From Niastella yeongjuensis (GTDB taxonomy: Bacteria > Bacteroidota > Bacteroidia > Chitinophagales > Chitinophagaceae), in contig NZ_FOCZ01000014.1 of the NCBI RefSeq assembly GCF_900110245.1, positions 62,001 to 126,000 of the forward strand: DNA of 64,000 nucleotides, in the 5' to 3' direction. Both the position numbers and the translations under genes were made by a program. Positions within the stretch are counted from its first letter, which is position 1. Each line of letters starts with the position of its first letter. Positions 27,059 through 34,571 of the stretch are shown piece after piece. The notes under the pieces were generated by a model. The model searched no databases. It was not told the DNA's origin and saw only the letters and a program-made list of their open reading frames with translations.

Positions 27059-28318
27059 ATGACGAAAAAATGGTTCGTATTATTATTTTCATGCCTTGCC
27101 ATGGCCTGGGTAGCACCGGTAGTTGCTCAAATTACACCAACACCACCGCCAACAACAGGTCAAACACAACCGGCGCAACCACTGCAACCAGTTCCAGCTA
27201 CAGTAACACCGCAAACCGATTCCGGACGCCAGCAAATAGCCATATTCACCCCATTGTTTCTTGACTCAGCCTTCGATATCACCGGTAATTACCGGTACGA
27301 TGCCAAAACTTTCCCTAAACAATCCAGCCCGGGGTTAGAATTCTGGGAAGGCGCAGAACTGGCCATCGACTCCTTACAAAAAGAAGGTATTAAACTGGAT
27401 ATTCATGTATATGATATCAAGGCCCCGCAACCGCAAATGGATTCCCTGTTTGCCAGTGAAGAATTTAAAGAAATGGACCTCATCATTGGACAGGTCACTG
27501 CCAATGAAGCAGTAAAACTGGCCAGCGTAGCCGCTACGCTGGATATTCCCTTTATCAATGCCAACTATCCCAACGATGCAGGCATCCAGAACAACCCGCA
27601 TTACGTAATATTGAGCCCTACCCTGCTCACCCATTGCATTGGCATTTACCGGTTCCTGCAAAAGAATTATTCGTTATCTGATATAATTGTGTTTAAGAAG
27701 AAGGGCGATGATGATCGGGTAAAGAATTACTTTACCGAATTTGAAAAAACTACCGCGGTAAAGCTGAAGATGAAGTACGTTACCCTCGATGCTAACTTCA
27801 CCCAGGATAAACTGCAGCCATACATCAGCAGTGAGAATAAAAATATTTGTCTGGCCGCCAGCCTGGATGTAAACTTCGCCCAAACACTCTGCCAGCAACT
27901 GGCATTAATGAGCAATGCCAGCGATCCCAATGTGGTAATCGGAATGCCTAACTGGGATGTGATCGATTTTGAAAAATCGCAATTCAAGAACCTGGAAATA
28001 GTGTACAGCACGCCATTTTATGTGAACCCAACTAACAAACTGGCCACCACCGTGCTGGAGAACTTCAAGAATACCTATTACTCCCGTCCGTCGGATATGG
28101 TTTTCCGTGGGTTTGAAAGCCTTTATCATTTTGGCCATTTATTAACCATCTATGGCAAAAACCTGGGATCGAGCATGAGCGATAAAAAATACATGCTCTT
28201 TGGCGAATTCGATATTCAGCCGGTGATCAACAGGGCCACCATGACACTTGATTATTTTGAGAACAAGAAATTATATTTCGTAAAGAAAGTTGATGGAGTT
28301 GTGAAGACCGTTTATTAG
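27059..28318 (+). CDS. Periplasmic-binding-like (type 1) secreted protein
   Basis: 419 aa from the ATG at 27059, which gives a clean signal peptide (MTKKWFVLLFSCLAMAWVAPVVAQ). A Pro/Thr/Gln-rich linker (about 25-58) precedes a domain of alternating strands and helices resembling type 1 periplasmic-binding proteins: QQIAIFTPLFLDSAF at the first strand, DLIIGQVTANEAVKLASVA and FINANYPN in lobe 1, IIVFKKKGDDDRVKNYF at the hinge. In Bacteroidota such proteins are often annotated as amino-acid ABC substrate-binding or LysM-associated proteins, without ABC genes nearby, as here. The ligand is unknown; a scaffold role is possible. A terminator follows. Confidence 0.65.
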   Translation: MTKKWFVLLFSCLAMAWVAPVVAQITPTPPPTTGQTQPAQPLQPVPATVTPQTDSGRQQIAIFTPLFLDSAFDITGNYRYDAKTFPKQSSPGLEFWEGAELAIDSLQKEGIKLDIHVYDIKAPQPQMDSLFASEEFKEMDLIIGQVTANEAVKLASVAATLDIPFINANYPNDAGIQNNPHYVILSPTLLTHCIGIYRFLQKNYSLSDIIVFKKKGDDDRVKNYFTEFEKTTAVKLKMKYVTLDANFTQDKLQPYISSENKNICLAASLDVNFAQTLCQQLALMSNASDPNVVIGMPNWDVIDFEKSQFKNLEIVYSTPFYVNPTNKLATTVLENFKNTYYSRPSDMVFRGFESLYHFGHLLTIYGKNLGSSMSDKKYMLFGEFDIQPVINRATMTLDYFENKKLYFVKKVDGVVKTVY

Positions 28319-28341
28319 TTCTGAGTTCTAAGATATTGGAC

Positions 28342-28376
28342 ATGCCACATCATTAAAGGTGTGGCATATCTTTTTT
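28342..28376 (+). terminator. Terminator after the periplasmic-binding-like gene
   Basis: Arms ATGCCACATC and GGTGTGGCAT (28342-28351 with 28358-28367, nine of ten pairs), then a run of six T at 28370-28375. Confidence 0.85.
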
Positions 28377-28412
28377 ACAGGTAACTTTAATACGAGAACT
28401 AAAGCGGTCTCC

Positions 28413-29432
28413 ATGGCATTGATCTCATTTACAGACAAAGGCATGTATTGCGAAGCAGGGCAATTCTACATTGACCCCTGGCAACCGGTTAACAAAGCCG
28501 TGATCACCCATGCCCATAGCGATCATGCCCGGCCTGGCAGCCAGTCGTACTTATGCCACCGCGATACCCTGCCCTTATTAAAATTAAGGCTGGGTCCTTA
28601 CAATTATCAAACTGTTGAATGGAATGAACCGGTCTACCTGAATGAAGTGAAGGTATCGCTTCATCCGGCCGGACATATCATCGGTTCTTCCCAGATTCGT
28701 GTTGAGCACAAAGGCGAAGTTTGGGTAGTAAGCGGTGATTATAAAACGGAACCCGATGGCATCAGCGGTGTCTTTGAGCCTATTCCCTGCCATACGTTTA
28801 TTTCGGAATCAACCTTTGGCCTGCCCATTTACAACTGGAAACCGCAACACGAAATTTATCACGACATACAAAACTGGGTACGCAGTAATGAAGTAGCCGG
28901 CAAAACATCCGTATTGATCGGTTACAGCCTGGGAAAAGCCCAACGGATATTACAGGCACTGGAAGAAGTAACCGGTAATATTTATGTACATGGCGCCATC
29001 TGGAATGTGCATGAAACGTTGCTGCAGGCAGGTTTTAAACTACCTGCCGTACAACGGATCACTCCGGAAACACCCAAAGAGGCTTTCAAAAGCAGTGTGG
29101 TCATTGCACCGCCTTCTGCAGATGGCAGTGCCTGGATGCGTCGTTTTACCAACCACAGCACGGGCATCTGTAGTGGCTGGATGCAGGTACGTGGCAATCA
29201 GCGCCGCAGAAATGCCGATGCAGGTTTTGCCCTCAGTGATCATGCCGACTGGCAGGGTTTATTACAGGCAGTAAAAGCCACCGGCGCACAAAAGATATAC
29301 ATTACGCATGGCTTTCAATCGGTCTTCAGCCGCTACCTGAACGAAATTGGCATCGATGCCTCAGAAGTAAAAACGGAGTTTGGGAATGAGGAGGAAGAAA
29401 CCCAATCCCAGGATCCAACAATTGAACAATGA
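28413..29432 (+). CDS. Ligase-associated MBL-fold DNA exonuclease
   Basis: 339 aa from the ATG at 28413 (MALISFTDKGMYCEAGQFYIDPW). Metallo-beta-lactamase fold: HAHSDHARPG near residues 30-39 is the HxHxDH metal motif, GHIIGSSQIRV and SGDYKTEPDG add later ligands, and LSDHADW near 273-279 supplies another. It matches the family of putative exonucleases found beside ATP-dependent ligases (TIGR04122, mRNA 3'-end-processing-factor-like). Probably trims DNA ends during repair, in the cytoplasm. The stop overlaps the ligase start (ATGA), so the two are translationally coupled. Its helicase partner is 5 kb downstream. Confidence 0.9.
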   Translation: MALISFTDKGMYCEAGQFYIDPWQPVNKAVITHAHSDHARPGSQSYLCHRDTLPLLKLRLGPYNYQTVEWNEPVYLNEVKVSLHPAGHIIGSSQIRVEHKGEVWVVSGDYKTEPDGISGVFEPIPCHTFISESTFGLPIYNWKPQHEIYHDIQNWVRSNEVAGKTSVLIGYSLGKAQRILQALEEVTGNIYVHGAIWNVHETLLQAGFKLPAVQRITPETPKEAFKSSVVIAPPSADGSAWMRRFTNHSTGICSGWMQVRGNQRRRNADAGFALSDHADWQGLLQAVKATGAQKIYITHGFQSVFSRYLNEIGIDASEVKTEFGNEEEETQSQDPTIEQ

Positions 29433-31108
29433 GGGAATTTGCACAACTGATATTTAGTCTTGGTACCAGCACCAAAACAAATGATAAGCTGCAGGCATTA
29501 TCAACCTACTTTTCGCATGCCGATGAAAAAGATAAAGTATGGGTAATTGCCCTGTTCAGTGGCCGCCGGCCACGCCGCACCGTTAGCGGTACGCAGCTGG
29601 CCGCATGGTGTTGTGAACTGGTCGATCTGCCCATCTGGCTCTTCCAGGAATGTTATCATACCGTGGGTGATTTGTCGGAGACCATTGCTTTACTTATACC
29701 TGATAAAAATAATACTGACTTCTCTCCGCCGGCTGAAATAGGCGGCAAACTGAGGTTTAGTCGCGAGGAGGCCAACTCCCCCTCCACCGGAGGGGGTCGG
29801 GAGGAGGCCCATCCGTTACACTACTACGTAGAGCAATTCCAGCAACTGGAGAAAGCTACCGAACCCGAAAAGAAAACATTTATCCTGCAGTCGTGGCAGG
29901 AACTGAACAGCCGTGAACGGTTTGTGTTCAACAAGTTACTGTCGGGAACATTCAGAGTAGGTGTATCGCAAAAATTAATGGTGAATGCGCTGGCCCGCAC
30001 GGTTCAGTTGGACCCCAGTGTTATTGCCCATCGTATCAGCGGTAATTGGGACCCAGCCACTACCTCCTTTGACCAGTTGTTAAGCGAGCAGTCAACCCAA
30101 ACCGATCATTCAAAGCCTTACCCTTTCTACCTGGCTTATGCGCTGGAAGGCCCCTTGCAGGACCTTGGCGAACCCTCCGACTGGCAGGCCGAATGGAAAT
30201 GGGATGGCATTCGCGGACAAATCATAAAACGCAACGACCAGCTGTTTGTATGGAGCCGTGGCGAAGACCTCATCACTGATAAATTCCCCGAATACAGCAT
30301 CCTGCAAAGCAAACTCGAAAACGGCACCGTATTAGACGGTGAAATTCTACCCTACAAAGAAGGACAGGTACTTAACTTCAACGTACTGCAAACCCGCATC
30401 GGCCGCAAGAACATCACTAAAAAGAATTTACAGGAAGCACCGGTTGGGTTATTCGCCTATGACCTGCTTGAATTACAAGGTGAAGACATCCGGCATTGGG
30501 CGTTAGCTGAACGGCGGGCTGCCCTGGAAACACTGATCACCTCCCTGCAACTGCCCTGGTTGCAACTATCCCCTATAGTTACTTTCAACAATTGGGAGGA
30601 ATTGACCACCACGCGCGAACAAAGCCGCAGCCTCAACAGCGAAGGCCTGATGTTAAAACGAAGATCATCGGCTTACCAGGTTGGCCGCAAACGGGGCGAC
30701 TGGTGGAAATGGAAAATAGATCCCCTAACCATCGACGCGGTAATGGTGTATGCACAAAAAGGCACCGGTCGCCGCAGCAACCTGTACACCGATTATACGT
30801 TCGCCGTAAAAGATGGCGACAAACTGGTTCCGTTTACAAAAGCATACTCCGGATTAACCGATAAAGAATTTGCCCAGGTAGATTCCTTTGTGAAAAAGAA
30901 CTCCCTCGAAAAATTTGGACCGGTCCGCACCGTAAAACCCGAACTGGTTTTTGAAATAGCTTTTGAAGGAATAGCTGCCAGCAACCGCCACAAATCGGGC
31001 GTTGCCCTTCGTTTTCCCCGCATCAGCCGCTGGAGAACGGATAAATTACCAAACGATATCAACACGTTAGAGGACCTCAAACAAATGTTGGAACTTTATG
31101 GAAAATGA
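29429..31108 (+). CDS. ATP-dependent DNA ligase (ligase-associated damage response) with repeat-derived insert
   Basis: 559 aa. N-terminal DNA-binding domain, then the adenylation domain with the nucleotidyl motif containing the active Lys in EWKWDGIRGQ (near residue 255), motif III GTVLDGEILP, motif IV-like GLFAYDLLE, motif V-type GLMLKRRSSAY and GDWWKWKIDP, then an OB domain with KTG-free GVALRFPRISRWR. Fits TIGR04120-type ligases of the ligase-associated DNA damage response. Residues about 97-129 (29717-29815) are low-complexity and encoded by a GC palindrome element of the kind found between genes in this window. The reading frame stays open, and the insert lies in a linker before the conserved HYYVEQF, so the enzyme may be active. 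Start overlaps the exonuclease stop by four bases. Confidence 0.92.
   Translation: MREFAQLIFSLGTSTKTNDKLQALSTYFSHADEKDKVWVIALFSGRRPRRTVSGTQLAAWCCELVDLPIWLFQECYHTVGDLSETIALLIPDKNNTDFSPPAEIGGKLRFSREEANSPSTGGGREEAHPLHYYVEQFQQLEKATEPEKKTFILQSWQELNSRERFVFNKLLSGTFRVGVSQKLMVNALARTVQLDPSVIAHRISGNWDPATTSFDQLLSEQSTQTDHSKPYPFYLAYALEGPLQDLGEPSDWQAEWKWDGIRGQIIKRNDQLFVWSRGEDLITDKFPEYSILQSKLENGTVLDGEILPYKEGQVLNFNVLQTRIGRKNITKKNLQEAPVGLFAYDLLELQGEDIRHWALAERRAALETLITSLQLPWLQLSPIVTFNNWEELTTTREQSRSLNSEGLMLKRRSSAYQVGRKRGDWWKWKIDPLTIDAVMVYAQKGTGRRSNLYTDYTFAVKDGDKLVPFTKAYSGLTDKEFAQVDSFVKKNSLEKFGPVRTVKPELVFEIAFEGIAASNRHKSGVALRFPRISRWRTDKLPNDINTLEDLKQMLELYGK
29717..29815. repeat. In-frame palindromic repeat insert inside the ligase gene
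   Basis: This stretch contains the motif TAGTCGCGAG (about 29758-29767), also seen near 3291 and 36493, and the palindrome CCCCCTCCACCGGAGGGGG (29778-29796), whose arms match the intergenic elements at 3300-3334 and 49587-49605. It encodes about 33 residues rich in Ser, Gly, Glu and Arg, in frame. Confidence 0.75.
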
Positions 31109-31112
31109 AATT

Positions 31113-31127
31113 GTGAGTGGTGAGTGG
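31113..31127 (+). repeat. GTGAGTG heptamers after the ligase gene
   Basis: Two GTGAGTG units start five bases after the ligase stop. The inverted form (CACCACT, CACTACT) occurs in the helicase insert at 36527-36551. Confidence 0.55.
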
Positions 31128-31162
31128 ACATCCTTCGTACCTTAGGGAAATAATTCCTACAG

Positions 31163-32545
31163 ATGACTAAATGGATGGTTCTACTTCTCATTGTGATCAG
31201 TGGCGTAGCCTTTACAGGTGTGTTGGTTACCGGCGAATATGAACCCGTTCCTATTCCGCCAAGCACGCAACGCACTGGAGGCGATGTGCAAAAAGGATAT
31301 GAGTATTTAACAACCGGAGAGTATGTAAAAGGAGGCATTCCTTTCAAGACCTGGCTCATGGGCGTTGGCAAAAGCAAAACCAATTACCTGCAACGCACGG
31401 GTAACAATGCAGAGATCTCACATGAATACAATACCGTTACTGCTGCCAATGGCGAAGTACTGGTGGCGCCCAACTGTATGCAATGTCATGCCCAGGTGTT
31501 CGATGGTCAGTTGGTGATGGGATTGGGTAACACGTTTATTGATTTCACCCATAATGAAAAGCTGAATGTAAAAAACCTGAAAATGGTGGAGAGCATGCTG
31601 AAGCTCACCGCTCCCAACCGGTACAAAGCGGCCAAACCATTTCTGGATGTAGCTGAAACCATCACCCCCTACCTCATCGTTAATACACGGGGTGTAAATA
31701 CCGCCGACCGTTTGGCAGCTGTACTGGTAGCACACCGGGATCCTGTTACCTTTAAATGGAACCCCGAAACACAGCTGAATATACCCGAAGGTGTTATTCC
31801 ATCCGATGTACCACCATGGTGGTTGCTGAAGAAAAAGAATGCGATGTTCTATAATGGATTTGGCCGTGGCGACTTTGGCCGTTTCCTGATGGCCTCTAAC
31901 CTGCTCACCGTCAATGATACAGCAGAATCAGCAGAAGTAGATTCCCACATGCCCGATCTGCTGGCCTATATCTATTCACTGGAGCCACCTAAATATCCCG
32001 GCACTATTGATCATACGCTGGCCGGTGAAGGCGAAAAGATCTTTAATAAAAAATGCGGCGGCTGTCATGGTTCCTATGGCGATGATGAAAAATATCCCAA
32101 CCTGTTGATACCGGAAGCGGTTATTCAAACAGATTCCCTGTTGTACAAGAACAATTATTCCAGTCCGCAGTTTGTTGAATGGTTCAATAAAAGCTGGTTT
32201 ACCACAGGCGATCACCCGGCCCGGCTGGAACCATTTATGGGATACATTGCGCCGCCGCTCGATGGCATCTGGGTAACGGCGCCCTACCTGCATAACGGTT
32301 CAGTGCCCACGTTGGAAGCATTGCTCAACAGTGATCTTCGTCCTAAATACTGGAGCCGTGATTTTGACCAACCCACTTATGATTATGAAAAACTAGGCTG
32401 GAAGTATACAAAAGAATCCAAGGCGCTCGACAAATACACTTACAATACCGATCAACCCGGCTATGGTAATTATGGACATACATTTGGAGATAGATTAACG
32501 GAAAAGGAAAGGAAGGCGGTGTTGGAGTATTTGAAGACGTTGTAG
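31163..32545 (+). CDS. Di-haem c-type cytochrome (RoxA/peroxidase-like)
   Basis: 460 aa. An N-terminal hydrophobic helix (4-23) acts as signal or anchor. Two haem c motifs are present: CMQCH at 105-109 and CGGCH at 298-302. Between and after them lie PLDGIWVTAPYLHNGSVPTL-type strands typical of di-haem cytochrome c peroxidases and RoxA-type oxygenases, with the conserved Trp and His. Probably a periplasmic electron carrier or oxidase/peroxidase; the substrate cannot be told. It sits between the ligase and helicase genes without an obvious link to DNA repair. The box TACCTTAG at 31138-31145 (one mismatch to TAnnTTTG) may be its promoter, so it is probably not cotranscribed with the ligase. Confidence 0.83.
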   Translation: MTKWMVLLLIVISGVAFTGVLVTGEYEPVPIPPSTQRTGGDVQKGYEYLTTGEYVKGGIPFKTWLMGVGKSKTNYLQRTGNNAEISHEYNTVTAANGEVLVAPNCMQCHAQVFDGQLVMGLGNTFIDFTHNEKLNVKNLKMVESMLKLTAPNRYKAAKPFLDVAETITPYLIVNTRGVNTADRLAAVLVAHRDPVTFKWNPETQLNIPEGVIPSDVPPWWLLKKKNAMFYNGFGRGDFGRFLMASNLLTVNDTAESAEVDSHMPDLLAYIYSLEPPKYPGTIDHTLAGEGEKIFNKKCGGCHGSYGDDEKYPNLLIPEAVIQTDSLLYKNNYSSPQFVEWFNKSWFTTGDHPARLEPFMGYIAPPLDGIWVTAPYLHNGSVPTLEALLNSDLRPKYWSRDFDQPTYDYEKLGWKYTKESKALDKYTYNTDQPGYGNYGHTFGDRLTEKERKAVLEYLKTL

Positions 32546-32556
32546 GGAATTGAATA

Positions 32557-32744
32557 CAAGTTTAATGTTGAAAGTTTTAAGTTCAAAATTCTGAGTTCTT
32601 GGGTTATTGGTTATTGGGTCCTGAGTACTTTATTGCGGTCACCGCGACGGCGAATTCCGTGTACTGGCACTTTTGGCTGTTCTTTCTCTGCCCTCTGCCT
32701 TCTGCCCTCTGCCCCTGCCTTCAGCCTTCTGCCCTCTGCCCTTC
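32557..32744 (+). repeat. Composite short-tandem-repeat cassette, copy 2
   Basis: Modules in order: TTTAAAG/TTGAAAG-type heptamers (32557-32592), 8-bp GGTTATTG-type units (about 32593-32630), a GC-rich spacer (32635-32668), then inverted GGCAGAR heptamers (32685-32744). Same order and orientation as copies 1 and 4. It fills the gap between two convergent genes, together with the terminator at 32753-32779. Confidence 0.8.
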
Positions 32745-32752
32745 CCTATTGT

Positions 32753-32779
32753 AAAAAAGGCCCCGCAAAAGCGGAGCCC
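32753..32779 (-). terminator. Terminator of the T9SS cargo gene
   Basis: On the minus strand, GGCTCCGC / GCGGGGCC (one G-T pair) with a 4-nt loop, followed by six T. It sits between the gene's stop at 32808 and the repeat cassette. Confidence 0.85.
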
Positions 32780-32807
32780 TGATGTGCAAAATAACCCTCG
32801 TGTAACA

Positions 32808-34166
32808 CTATTTAATTAGTTTCTCGAACGAAGTATGTTTGTCTGTTTTTATTTGCACCAGATAAATACCGGGTAGCAGCGCCGACAAATTGTACATGAC
32901 AATGGTATTCCTACCCAACAGACCTTGCTGTTGAACCTTGCTTACCAATTGACCACTTGAATTGTACAGCGCTACCTGAATCACTCCGGCTTTCTCCAGT
33001 TGCATACTTATTTGCAGAATATCTTTAAATGGATTAGGGAACACTCCGGTTGGTGTGGCTACTATATTCCGGGTTGGAACCACTACCAAATCCAGGACCA
33101 CACACGCATCCGGGTTTGCCATGGTGGGTGTATAGTTAGTAGTGTCTTTTGAAACCAGCGCGTTGTTATAGTTTATGGCGAAGGTCGTACCGTTTATTTC
33201 ACCCGAATTTTTGTTAACAGTAAGGGGGGCGGCGGGGCCATTTCCACTTATAGTTTGGTTATTCCCAATAGCGCCACCAACATACAAACTGCCATTTCCC
33301 TGAACCTGGCCATTATTGCTGAAAGAGCCTCCTACCCGTACATAAGCATTACTATTATTTATTTTGAACGATTCTCCATTGATGGTATAGGAGCCCTCAA
33401 CAACGAGCAATCCTTCGTTACGGGTGCGTGTGGAAGTTTTTATGCTGGTATTACTAACCGTGATTGTTCCGGTGTTGATCAGCGAATCACCTACTTTGTT
33501 ACTGCTTATGGTATTGTTATTCCCTTTGATAATGGCTTTATTCTGGTTGATAAACGTACCACCAATATTGAGGTCACCACTGAAAGTGATCCTTCCCCGG
33601 TTATTGATAGTGGTGCCATTATCGGAAGTAAGCCCCTGCGCAAAATTCAGTACGCCGTTATTAATTATCTGGGCGTTTGCTTTTACATTGGTGTTCTGGC
33701 TAAAGCTCATACGGCCACAGGCGGTATTTGTCACCGTAATAGTTTTGTTCTGGTTCCAGCTGGCGCCCCAGGTAAAACTGCCGTTATTGGTGATGGCAGC
33801 GCCGTCATCAACTGAAATATTTCCGTTCACCGTACCATTGTTGGTCAATGTAGCGGCAAAATTATTGGCGTTGCCGGGCGCAAAGATCCCACCGTTCTGA
33901 ATAATTATAGCTGAACCCTTTTTTGCATCCAGGTTACCTGTATAATTCCCTCCACTGATCACTATCATGGTAGCCCCGCTGTTCAGCGTAATGTTACCCG
34001 AAACGGCGGTAGTGATACAAACGGTAGTACCTAAGGCATAGGTACCCGGTGTATTCGGCGTACTGCCTGCCGGACATTGGGCATTTATAGCCCGGGTGGA
34101 TAATACCACCCACAGTATTACCAATAACCAACGGGTATTGGCTCGGGTACGGGAATCAAGTTTCAT
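32808..34166 (-). CDS. T9SS type A cargo protein with Asn-rich beta-helix repeats
   Basis: 452 aa from the ATG at 34166, giving a signal peptide ending RAINAQ. The mature part is Asn/Gly/Thr-rich and repetitive (ITLNSGA, LTNNGTVNG, IINNGVLNF, LINTGTITV, SFSNNGQVQGNGSL), consistent with a stacked beta-solenoid or adhesin-like surface protein. The last about 75 residues form a type A T9SS sorting domain: VFPNPFKDILQISMQLEKAG, VALYNSSGQLV and LPGIYLVQIKTDKHTSFEKLIK. It should be exported by Sec, then through the SprA translocon encoded in this same window, and processed at the C-terminus. Ligand or role unknown. Transcribed toward the cytochrome gene, with its own terminator. Confidence 0.87.
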   Translation of the reverse strand: MKLDSRTRANTRWLLVILWVVLSTRAINAQCPAGSTPNTPGTYALGTTVCITTAVSGNITLNSGATMIVISGGNYTGNLDAKKGSAIIIQNGGIFAPGNANNFAATLTNNGTVNGNISVDDGAAITNNGSFTWGASWNQNKTITVTNTACGRMSFSQNTNVKANAQIINNGVLNFAQGLTSDNGTTINNRGRITFSGDLNIGGTFINQNKAIIKGNNNTISSNKVGDSLINTGTITVSNTSIKTSTRTRNEGLLVVEGSYTINGESFKINNSNAYVRVGGSFSNNGQVQGNGSLYVGGAIGNNQTISGNGPAAPLTVNKNSGEINGTTFAINYNNALVSKDTTNYTPTMANPDACVVLDLVVVPTRNIVATPTGVFPNPFKDILQISMQLEKAGVIQVALYNSSGQLVSKVQQQGLLGRNTIVMYNLSALLPGIYLVQIKTDKHTSFEKLIK

Positions 34167-34421
34167 GCGGATCGAGGGGTTATCTTGTTGCGCGTGTTTA
34201 AACGCCAAACCCAGGCCAGTTTATAAAAAACGGGATCGCAATCCATAATTTACATTTTTATCCACTACATAAATACCTGTACTTATCACACTTATAATCT
34301 GGTACTCCTATTACTGAATTACCCTTAGCAGGTTCTTGAAAAACCGTATCAGCTACCCAATATTTCCCTTTACAGGAATTATTTTCCATTTCAGGGAATA
34401 ATGCATTATTGAAATAAGCAT

Positions 34422-34443
34422 CCTCCGCCAGCTGGCGGAGAGG
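34422..34443. repeat. GC-rich palindrome before the helicase gene
   Basis: Perfect palindrome CTCCGCCAGCTGGCGGAG (34423-34440), followed by a G-rich tail. Its core TCCGCCAGCTGGCGGA recurs exactly at 47511-47526. Confidence 0.8.
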
Positions 34444-34571
34444 TTGGAGGGGGTGTGGGTTGGCCCACAACAATGAAATCGGAATTCCTTTGAGCTCCGA
34501 AAAATTTACTAAATTACTTCGCAAAGGAAAGGCATTCAGGAAAAGGTCATCTTTCTGCATGCCCATGTGAT

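Noticed and set aside
33255-33900. Plus-strand ORFs opposite the T9SS cargo gene
   Set aside because: Shadows of the Asn/Thr-rich repeats on the other strand.
34258-34566. Minus-strand ORF of 102 codons next to the helicase gene
   Set aside because: It contains the GC palindrome at 34423-34440 and no recognisable domain or signal. It looks like a chance ORF in repeat-bearing DNA.
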